NCBI GenBank assembly: GCA_039188505.1
Contig: JBCCZC010000001.1
Location: 1 to 58,122 of the forward strand
Direction: 5' to 3'
Length of the DNA: 58,122 nt
DNA from: JBCCZC01 sp039188505
GTDB taxonomy: Bacteria > Pseudomonadota > Gammaproteobacteria > Xanthomonadales > SZUA-38
Position 1 is the stretch's first letter. Every line of letters begins with the position of its first letter. A program made the translations under genes and the position numbers. Shown piece by piece: positions 44,458 through 51,576 of this stretch. The notes beneath the pieces were generated by a model. That model ran no database searches. It had not been told where the DNA came from and was given only the letters and a program-made list of their open reading frames with translations.

Positions 44458-45812
44458 CAGCCCTCCTTCTCGATCTTGTTCAACGACTCCCGCAGGTAGG
44501 CGCCGTAGTCGTACTTGCTGGGGCAGACGAAGGAGCAGAGCGCCAGATCTTCCTGATCCAGCTCGAGGCAACCGAGCTTCTGCGCCATGTCAGTGTCTCC
44601 GACGATCAGCGCCTTGAGCAGCGGCGCGGGCAGCATGTCGAGCGGCAGCACCGACTCGAGGTTGCCGATCGGCACCATGGCACGGGCCGATCCGTTCATG
44701 GTAGTCGACAGCGGGAATCGGCTCGAACGCAGCGCACCCCCGAACGCCGGCACCGACGAATAGCGGTCCATGCCTGGCATCAGCCAACCAAAAAAGCGCC
44801 GTGGCTCGCCCTCCGCGAGCGCGGTGACCTGGCGCGAGAAACGGCCGAGATACGCCGCCCAGTTGGTCGCCCGGTGCCCGTCGAGCACCGAGCCGGAAAC
44901 AACTCGGCACGAGCCGGTTTTCAGCTCTGCTGTGAGCAGATCATTGAGGCTCGCGCCGAGGCGAGTCCGCAGCATGCGGGGTCGCTCGACCATCGGACCC
45001 GAGAGCGAAATGACCCGCTCCGTCCACAGGCGGCCGGTCGTGAACAGCTTGCCGATCGAGACCACCTCCTGCATCGCCAGATGCCAGACCGAGCGCTTCG
45101 CGCTGACCGGGTGGAGCATGTGAATGTGGGTACCCGGGAGCCCCGCGGGATGGGGACCGGAGAACTCGGCGACGCGAACGCGCTCATCCGAGAACGTCGG
45201 CACCGGCGCGCCCGGCGAGCAGCAGACGTAGACGGGACCGTCCGTCAAGCGCAGCATCACCTCGACACCGGCCGCGAACGCCTCCGAGTGCTCGGCCATG
45301 ACGCCGGCGAGGCTGCCAGCCAGCGGATTGGAATCCATTGCGGTGACGAAGATCGCCGAGGGCGGCGGCGCGTCGGGATCCGGCGTGCGGATGAACGGAC
45401 GCGACCGCAGTCCGGTCCAGAGCCCGCTGGCCAGGAACTGCTCGACCACGGTCTCCCGGTCGAGCCCGGCGAGGTCTTCCCGGGCGTGGGCGTCGAAGGT
45501 CACCTCCGCGTCGCCGCCCAGATCGATGATCACCGAGAACAGCCGGCGTCGCGGCCCGCGGACGACCTCGCGGACCGTGCCGGCTCCCGGGGAGACGAAC
45601 TGGATCCGCGGATTGCGCCGGTCGCTGAAGAGCACCTGGCCGAGGGCGACCTCTTCGCCTTCGGCCACGCTCATCGACGGCTTGAGCCCCTCGTAGTCAG
45701 GGCCGAGCACCGCCACCGAGCGCACCGACGCGCCGTCCTCGATGACGGGCTCAGGAGCCCCCTGGAGCGGCAGGTCGAGCCCCCGCTTGATCCGGAATTG
45801 CCTATAGCTCAT
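44457..45812 (-). CDS. nqrA: Na+-translocating NADH:quinone oxidoreductase subunit A
   Basis: A 451-residue cytoplasmic peripheral subunit. N-terminal 'FRIKRGLDLPLQGAPEPVI', then 'RRNPRIQFVSPGAGTVREVVRGPRR'-type barrel-sandwich segment, 'GTHIHMLHPVS', and C-terminal 'ALCSFVCPSKYDYGAYLRESLNKIEKEG' are diagnostic. The C-terminal Cys pair is conserved in NqrA without an iron cluster. It is the first gene of nine tightly packed minus-strand genes (nqrABCDEF, apbE, nqrM, CBS). The ribosome site before the ATG is weak. Confidence 0.95.
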   Translation of the reverse strand: MSYRQFRIKRGLDLPLQGAPEPVIEDGASVRSVAVLGPDYEGLKPSMSVAEGEEVALGQVLFSDRRNPRIQFVSPGAGTVREVVRGPRRRLFSVIIDLGGDAEVTFDAHAREDLAGLDRETVVEQFLASGLWTGLRSRPFIRTPDPDAPPPSAIFVTAMDSNPLAGSLAGVMAEHSEAFAAGVEVMLRLTDGPVYVCCSPGAPVPTFSDERVRVAEFSGPHPAGLPGTHIHMLHPVSAKRSVWHLAMQEVVSIGKLFTTGRLWTERVISLSGPMVERPRMLRTRLGASLNDLLTAELKTGSCRVVSGSVLDGHRATNWAAYLGRFSRQVTALAEGEPRRFFGWLMPGMDRYSSVPAFGGALRSSRFPLSTTMNGSARAMVPIGNLESVLPLDMLPAPLLKALIVGDTDMAQKLGCLELDQEDLALCSFVCPSKYDYGAYLRESLNKIEKEG

Positions 45813-45858
45813 GAATTAGCGACGCAGCGCGCTGGTCGACCGACTTTTCGTTCCGCCC

Positions 45859-45887
45859 ATCATCGCCAAACATGATGACTTTGTGAA
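45859..45887 (-). promoter_or_regulatory. nqrA: Candidate sigma70 promoter of the nqr operon
   Basis: On the minus strand TTCACA, a 17-base spacer and GATGAT lie 47 bases before the nqrA ATG. The -35 box matches five of six consensus bases and the -10 four of six. Only consensus matching supports it. Confidence 0.4.
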
Positions 45888-46003
45888 GGACGTTGACCTT
45901 GTCCTCGATCAACGGGGTCGCCGACCTGCCCTTCCCGGGAGCGCTTCGGTCCCGGAAGATCATCAGCGAGGCCTCGACACCGGCCTCGCGCACCTGTTTG
46001 TTC

Positions 46004-46042
46004 TATACTTTCGGGCGCCCGCCCACCATGGGCGGCGCGCCC
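46004..46042 (+). promoter_or_regulatory. -10 box and 5' hairpin upstream of the exported-protein gene at 46072
   Basis: TATACT (46004-46009) is a good -10 element without a clear -35. A transcript starting about 46015 would open directly with the hairpin GGGCGCCCGCCC / GGGCGGCGCGCCC (46013-46042, one-base bulge, 5-base loop). That could protect the mRNA 5' end. The ribosome site AGGAGGT follows. Confidence 0.4.
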
Positions 46043-46071
46043 CAGGACAGGTATCGGAGACAGGAGGTCTC

Positions 46072-47454
46072 ATGCGAATCATCGCCGCCATCGCGCTGCT
46101 CGCTGGGGCGGTTTCCGCTCATGCCATCGGCCTGGGCCCCGTCGGGCAGGGCCAGGTTCTCGTCTTCCCTTACTACAACGCCGGCGACACCCTGGACACC
46201 TTGATTGTCGTCCACAACGAGACGTCGCGGCCCAAGGCCCTGAAGGTCATCGTCCGGGAGGCGGACCAGGCGCGGGCCGTCCTGAGCTTCAATCTTTACC
46301 TCGCACCGCACGACCAGTGGTCGGTGGCCCTGTCATCGCTCAACGGCGAGCTGGAGCGCGCAGCGATCGTCACTGACGACATGACCTGCACCGTGCCGTC
46401 GATCTTCGACCAGCGCAGCACGACGCTTCCGTCCGGGCTGCCCGCCGTGTTCCTCTCGCCGCTCCTCCTGGACGACCACCCCGAAGCCATCGACCGCCTG
46501 CGCGAGGGCATGGTCGAGATCGTCGAGATGGGGGAGGTCGTCGGCGATGCCGGTGAGCTGGTGGCCGCGCAGGACTGCCGTGCGTTGGTCAACGCCTGGG
46601 TCCAGGGCTTCTGGCGCGACGATCCCGCCACCGGCATGGCGCCTCCCGGCGGCGGGCTGAGCGGCAAGGCCTGGCTGATCAACGTCCTGGGCGGGGACTC
46701 TTACAGCTACGCGGCGGAGGCGTTCACCGAATTCAGCTCGATCCAGCAGCATGCCGATCCCAGCGCGACCGAACCCGGTCTGGCGAACGCGACGAGCGAT
46801 CGTGACGATGGTCGGATCGAGGCGGCAGTCACGACCCAGCAAGGGGCCCGCACTGCCCTCTGGGATAGCCCCTTCGATGCCGTGGGCGCCCTGCTCGCGC
46901 GCGCCTCTCACCAGACCGCGGTCACGCGTTCGCCGGAGCTCAACGGCGCGACTGAGGTGATCGTGGCCAACCTCGGCCGCCTCCTCGACGAAACGACGAC
47001 GAGCGAGGTCGCCCTGGTGACCTGGGACGACACCGGCGCCCCGGGCCTCGACTGCGACCGTGATCCCCTGATCTCGCCGCCACCGCCGCTGATCGACCGG
47101 CTCGTGGTCGTCGACCGCGCCGTTCAGACCCTCCAGCTCGCGGACTCCGGCATCCTCGCCGCCCGCAACGCCATCGATGTTTCCGAGCGGATGCCCGACC
47201 GCGGCCGGCTGGCGCTCGTCGCCGGGCCCGGCGGTGCTGCCGATTGTCCCCTCGAAAACGCGATACTCGTCGGCGGCCCGGTGGACGGCGGCGGACCGGT
47301 CAGGCTGACCGACGCACCGCTCGTCGTGCTGTCCCTGGAACGCGTCACGAACGGCACGATCTCGCTCCCCGGAAGCGGCACCGTGCTGTCGAACTACGGC
47401 GTGCTGAGCCGAGCCACGACGAACCTCTCTCCGGCGGACGTGCTGACACAGTAG
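46072..47454 (+). CDS. Exported protein of an uncharacterised gammaproteobacterial family
   Basis: A 460-residue protein with a signal peptide ('IAAIALLAGAVSAHA'). The first mature segment 'QVLVFPYYNAGDTLDTLIVVHNETSRPKALKVIVRE' and 'VLSFNLYLAPHDQWSVAL' recalls exported proteins common in marine Gammaproteobacteria, which share 'YPYYT..G.NTL..V.N' and 'FN.YLSP.D.W' blocks. I know no assigned function. Mixed alpha/beta sequence follows, with Pro-rich turns and a few Cys. No membrane anchor or C-terminal sorting signal is obvious. Strong AGGAGGT ribosome site. It is divergent from nqrA and convergent with the ABC exporter gene. Confidence 0.7.
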   Translation: MRIIAAIALLAGAVSAHAIGLGPVGQGQVLVFPYYNAGDTLDTLIVVHNETSRPKALKVIVREADQARAVLSFNLYLAPHDQWSVALSSLNGELERAAIVTDDMTCTVPSIFDQRSTTLPSGLPAVFLSPLLLDDHPEAIDRLREGMVEIVEMGEVVGDAGELVAAQDCRALVNAWVQGFWRDDPATGMAPPGGGLSGKAWLINVLGGDSYSYAAEAFTEFSSIQQHADPSATEPGLANATSDRDDGRIEAAVTTQQGARTALWDSPFDAVGALLARASHQTAVTRSPELNGATEVIVANLGRLLDETTTSEVALVTWDDTGAPGLDCDRDPLISPPPPLIDRLVVVDRAVQTLQLADSGILAARNAIDVSERMPDRGRLALVAGPGGAADCPLENAILVGGPVDGGGPVRLTDAPLVVLSLERVTNGTISLPGSGTVLSNYGVLSRATTNLSPADVLTQ

Positions 47455-47530
47455 GCCCACGGTCTCTCGCGCTCCCGGCGGCGGTCTGCTGGCGAGTCCG
47501 AACGGCTCGGCGACGGTCGCCCGGACCGCT

Positions 47531-49360
47531 TCAATCCTCGACCAGGAAGCCACCGGACTGGCGGGCCCAGAGCTCGGCGTACAGTCCCCCTGCCGCGACC
47601 AGCTCGTCGTGGGTGCCCTGCTCGATGATCTGCCCCTGATCGAGGACGACCAGACGGTCCATGGCGGCGATGGTCGACAGCCGATGCGCGATCGCGATCA
47701 CCGTCTTCCCCTGCATGAGTTCGAAGAGGTGCTCCTGGATTGCGGCCTCCACCTCCGAATCGAGCGCCGAGGTCGCCTCGTCGAGGACGAGGATCGGCGC
47801 GTCCTTCAGGAACATGCGAGCAATGGCGACACGCTGTCGCTGGCCGCCAGACAGCTTGACGCCCCGCTCGCCCACGTGCGCATCGAGCCCGCGACGGCCC
47901 TCATGATCCTCGAGGTCGGCGATGAAATCCTCGGCATTGGCTCGCCGTGCGGCGCGCCAGATCGCGTCGTCCGAAGCATCGGCGGCGCCGTAGGCGATAT
48001 TCTCGCGGATGGAACGATGCAGCAGCGCCGTGTCCTGGGTCACCACGCCGACCTGGGCACGCAGGGAGTCCTGGGTGACCGCGCGGACGTCGTGGCCGTC
48101 GATCAAAACCGTCCCGCCCTCGACGTCGAAGAAGCGCAGGAGGAGATTACACAGGGTGGTCTTGCCGGCACCGGATCGACCGACGAGGCCCACGCGCTCC
48201 CCGGGGCGAATCGCTAGCGAGAGCCCTTCGATCACGCCGCCCTCCTTACCGTAGTGGAAGCGGACGTCGTCGAACACGATGTGCCCCTGCGCAGCCGGCA
48301 GCGCCTCGGCGTCCGAGCGGTCCGTCACGGATACCCGCCGGGTGAGCATGGACTTGCCGTCGTAGATCGTCCCGATGGCCTCGAAGAGGGCCGACACCTC
48401 CCACATGATCCAGGTCGCCATGCCGTTCAGGCGCAGGCAGAGCGCGATCGCCACCGCGATGGCGCCGATCGAGACCGCGGCGTCCCGCCAGAGGAGAATC
48501 GCCAGCGCCGCTACCAGGAACACGAGGAGCGAGTTGGCAGTGTAGACCGACCAGTAGAAGGTCGTGATCAGGCGCATCTGCGGATGGACCGTACCGAGGA
48601 AGGTCTCCATGCTCTCGCGAGCATAGCCGGCTTCCCGCCGGGCATGGGCAAAGAGCTTCACCGTGGTGATGTTGGTGTAGCTGTCGACGATGCGACCGGT
48701 CATGGCTGAGCGCGCGTCGGACTGTCGCTCGCTGATCGCGGCGAGCCGCGGCACGAATACGACGATGAGCGCGACGTAGACCGCCAGCCAGCCGAGGAAA
48801 GGCAGCATGAGGCGCCAGTCGCTGCCCGCCACCAGCGCCACGGTCGCCACGAAGTAGACGCCCACGTACACGAGCACGTCGAGAAGCTTCGAAGCCGCCT
48901 CGCGCAGCGCGAGTGCGGTCTGCATGACCTTGGTTGCAACGCGACCGGCAAACTCGTCGGCGAAGAAATCCAGGGACTGGTTCAGCAGGTGCCGATGCAT
49001 GCGCCAGCGGGCGCTCATCGGCAGGTTGCCGCTCAGGGCCTGGAACAGCACGAGGGACCAGAGCAGCACCGTCGCGGGCAGCACGACCAGCACCACCAGG
49101 GCCATCCAGCTCAACGTTCGCGCGTGGTCTTCGAAGAACGTCGCGGGGTCCGACGCGGCCAGCAGGTCGACCAGATCGCCGAGAAAACCGACCAGCAGGA
49201 CCTCGAGCACCGCGACGAGCGCCGCGATCGCGCTCACGGCGACGAGCAGCGGCCACGCGTCCCTCAGGTAGTAGAGACCGAACGCCAGCAGCCCGTCCGG
49301 CGGCGACGAGGCCCGGGATCTCGGGAAGGCGCTCAGGAGACGTTCGAAGAGGGCGTACAT
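47531..49360 (-). CDS. ABC transporter, fused permease and ATP-binding exporter
   Basis: A 609-residue type IV ABC half-transporter. Six membrane helices span about 25-330 with the exporter coupling-helix region 'GRIVDSYTNITTVKLFAHARREAGY'. The nucleotide-binding domain from about 350 has Walker A 'GRSGAGKTTLCNLLLRFFD', Q-loop 'GVVTQDTALLHRSIRENI', signature 'LSGGQRQRVAIARMF', Walker B 'ILVLDEATSALDSE' and H-loop 'IAHRLSTI'. It works as a homo- or heterodimer; lipid, peptide or drug export cannot be told apart. The ATG at 49360 is preferred over an in-frame extension into the divergent promoter region. Confidence 0.85.
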   Translation of the reverse strand: MYALFERLLSAFPRSRASSPPDGLLAFGLYYLRDAWPLLVAVSAIAALVAVLEVLLVGFLGDLVDLLAASDPATFFEDHARTLSWMALVVLVVLPATVLLWSLVLFQALSGNLPMSARWRMHRHLLNQSLDFFADEFAGRVATKVMQTALALREAASKLLDVLVYVGVYFVATVALVAGSDWRLMLPFLGWLAVYVALIVVFVPRLAAISERQSDARSAMTGRIVDSYTNITTVKLFAHARREAGYARESMETFLGTVHPQMRLITTFYWSVYTANSLLVFLVAALAILLWRDAAVSIGAIAVAIALCLRLNGMATWIMWEVSALFEAIGTIYDGKSMLTRRVSVTDRSDAEALPAAQGHIVFDDVRFHYGKEGGVIEGLSLAIRPGERVGLVGRSGAGKTTLCNLLLRFFDVEGGTVLIDGHDVRAVTQDSLRAQVGVVTQDTALLHRSIRENIAYGAADASDDAIWRAARRANAEDFIADLEDHEGRRGLDAHVGERGVKLSGGQRQRVAIARMFLKDAPILVLDEATSALDSEVEAAIQEHLFELMQGKTVIAIAHRLSTIAAMDRLVVLDQGQIIEQGTHDELVAAGGLYAELWARQSGGFLVED

Positions 49361-49583
49361 GCGGCCGTGTCCAGCGAAGAGGCCAGACGATACTCCACGC
49401 GACCGGCGAATGCGATGGCCTGCCGTGCGCGTCGCCGGCCGCCCCTGAACGGCGGTGAAAACCGTAGGAACTCCTGGGCAGCGCCACCAGGCAACACGGC
49501 CCGCCGCCGGCCCTGCGCCATGGCAATCGTGTGGGGGCGAACTATGCTGAGAGAACGTCTCGGACCTTCCAGGGGAGGGCGTC

Positions 49584-51320
49584 ATGGGGGATCGCATCGC
49601 TACCCACCGGCCGGCCGGGTTGCTGGCTTTCGTTCTGACTGTCGCCGCCGGGCTTGCCGCGGTTTACGCGCCACCGGCGCATTCCTGCCGCTACGTGCAG
49701 CCCCCGCCGGACTGCGCCAAGACCATCGTCGTCAGTCCCACGGTGCCGAGCGTGCTGGTCGTCCCCGACGGGGGCGGGACGGTCAACATCACCTCCCTGG
49801 TGGAGCTGAAGATGTTCGAGTCTCCGCCCGGAAGCGGCATCTGCCCGGACGAGCCCTATCTCATCGACCTGAACCTCACGCTCGACTGTGATCCCGGCGG
49901 TGATGGTTCCGGCGTCAGCATGGACGTTCCCATCGACCTCGGACCCAACTTCGTCACGGTCCCGGTGACCGTCGCCGACGGACTGGCCCGGAAGTGCAAC
50001 CTCACCGCCGACGCGACGCTCAGCCTGACCGACGGCATGATCCTGACGAGCCAGCAGCAGGTCATGGCCTGCATCGGCAGACCCGCGGGGTCACGCAAGG
50101 GCGTCCTCCCGCCGCAGCTTGACATGCAGATCCTCGATGCGCGGGGCAACAGCGTCGGGACCGTCGGCCTGCATCCCGCCGGCGGGTCGGCCTACACGGA
50201 GATCGTGCTCACGAACAACGATCCGGGTGCGACCTTCAACGGCGACCTGACCATCAACTCCAGAAACGTCTCCGGCGTCATCCCAGGCATGTCGGGCCCG
50301 CAGCCGCCCCAGACCGGGGTCTTCTCCATCACCGCGGTGGTCGGCGACCATTTCAACTTCGGTGTCGGCGACGATCTCGAGCTCCCCAATTGCCCACCGC
50401 CCGGCGATCCATTCGACCCGACAACGCCGCAGGAGACGATCGCGGTGACGGGACTCGCACCGGGCGAGTCGATCAGCTTCGACGTCTTCACCCGCGCTCA
50501 CGGCGCCTGCCCGTCCGGTTCGTGCAGCCGGCTCTTCGCGCTGGCCGAGGGCACCTTCTCGGGCGCCGGCGGGGGGCCCGGCGAGGCCTTCGCGTGCAGC
50601 TCGGTGAACGCCAAGGCGGACAGTGACGTCCCGCCGAACGACGTGAACTGCACCGACGGCGGCATGCAGACGCCGGCAACCGCCACCGGTTTCGACTTCA
50701 AGAAGGACGGCATGGAGCTGACCTACGGCCTCGACAACGTCGGCGGCGGCGTCTTCGGCAAGGCAATTCCGATCCTGCCGTGGCGCGCCGGTCCTGCCGA
50801 CGGCCAGTTCTATTTCGACAGCCACCAGATGGACCTTGGCGGCGTGGTCGACTTCGGACCGGTTTTCGGCGCCGACTTCCGCTACGACATCCTGGCCGAC
50901 CTCCTCGATCCGGACGACAGCTTCGGTGAATGGCGTTTCGAGGGCCTTCCGCCGGCGGAGAACCAGCCGTTCGGCCTATCCTTCCTCGGCGAGGCGCCGC
51001 TCTTCTGGGACGGCCAGCCGATCGGTGATTTCCACATCAAGATCAGCGGCCAGATCCAGGTCGAACGCGAATCCGGCGAACTCGTCACGGCGACGTCTGG
51101 GACGACCGATACGGCGGGCACCTTCGGTCAGGACCAGGCGCTGCTGCATCTGTCGAACTTCCAGCTAGCGGAGATCGCAAAGGGCAGCACGAACGTCAGC
51201 AACATCTACTACACGACCTTCACCAACGGCTTCATCCATATGAACGAGCCGATGGTCCGGCTGGGCTTCGAGCGTCCGCCGGGGCCGCGCCTCGATGCCT
51301 GCCGCGACACGGGCTGCTGA
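49584..51320 (+). CDS. Large exported protein of unknown function
   Basis: A 578-residue secreted protein with a signal peptide ('LLAFVLTVAAGLAAVYAPPAHS'). The mature chain is acidic, rich in Gly, Pro, Asp and Cys, with no Lys/Arg clusters. It reads as successive beta-sandwich-like domains ('GTVNITSLVELKMFE', 'YLIDLNLTLDC', 'AYTEIVLTNNDPGATFNGDLTI'). No catalytic motif, no anchor and no PEP-CTERM or similar tail. AGGGGAGGG gives a strong ribosome site. It is followed after 256 bases by the large TonB receptor, which has its own promoter. Confidence 0.65.
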   Translation: MGDRIATHRPAGLLAFVLTVAAGLAAVYAPPAHSCRYVQPPPDCAKTIVVSPTVPSVLVVPDGGGTVNITSLVELKMFESPPGSGICPDEPYLIDLNLTLDCDPGGDGSGVSMDVPIDLGPNFVTVPVTVADGLARKCNLTADATLSLTDGMILTSQQQVMACIGRPAGSRKGVLPPQLDMQILDARGNSVGTVGLHPAGGSAYTEIVLTNNDPGATFNGDLTINSRNVSGVIPGMSGPQPPQTGVFSITAVVGDHFNFGVGDDLELPNCPPPGDPFDPTTPQETIAVTGLAPGESISFDVFTRAHGACPSGSCSRLFALAEGTFSGAGGGPGEAFACSSVNAKADSDVPPNDVNCTDGGMQTPATATGFDFKKDGMELTYGLDNVGGGVFGKAIPILPWRAGPADGQFYFDSHQMDLGGVVDFGPVFGADFRYDILADLLDPDDSFGEWRFEGLPPAENQPFGLSFLGEAPLFWDGQPIGDFHIKISGQIQVERESGELVTATSGTTDTAGTFGQDQALLHLSNFQLAEIAKGSTNVSNIYYTTFTNGFIHMNEPMVRLGFERPPGPRLDACRDTGC

Positions 51321-51467
51321 CCGCTGGCCGGGGCAGGTCGGCGACCTCCGCCTGCCCCGGACCGTCCACCGGTCGCGGCGCCGCTGACCGACCGTCACGA
51401 TAGTCACGGATGCGTTGACGATTCCATCCAAAATCGTGAAATCTACGTAAGAAAAAAGTTAACGATC

Positions 51468-51476
51468 TGCTATGAT
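51468..51476 (+). promoter_or_regulatory. Extended -10 promoter of the TonB receptor gene
   Basis: TGC-TATGAT is an extended -10 box in an A+T-rich stretch (AAAAAAGTTAAC just upstream). The expected -35 position (TAAGAA) is weak, as is usual for extended -10 promoters. A leader of about 95 bases would follow, ending with the ribosome site GGAGGA before the ATG at 51577. Confidence 0.5.
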
Positions 51477-51576
51477 TCCTAACGCTGGGGGGAGCAGCAA
51501 TCACGGGCACAGGCGTCCGGCTATGCCGTTTTCCCTCAGGTAATCAAATACATAATAGTTACGGAGGAATCTCAAC

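Noticed and set aside
43030..44499. Long plus-strand open frame opposite nqrB and nqrC
   Set aside because: Its His/Asp/Arg-rich translation mirrors membrane-protein codons on the other strand; nqrB and nqrC are certain.
45802..45993. 63-codon open frame just upstream of nqrA on the minus strand, overlapping its start
   Set aside because: It covers the predicted nqr promoter, has no ribosome site or family resemblance, and its composition looks like non-coding sequence.
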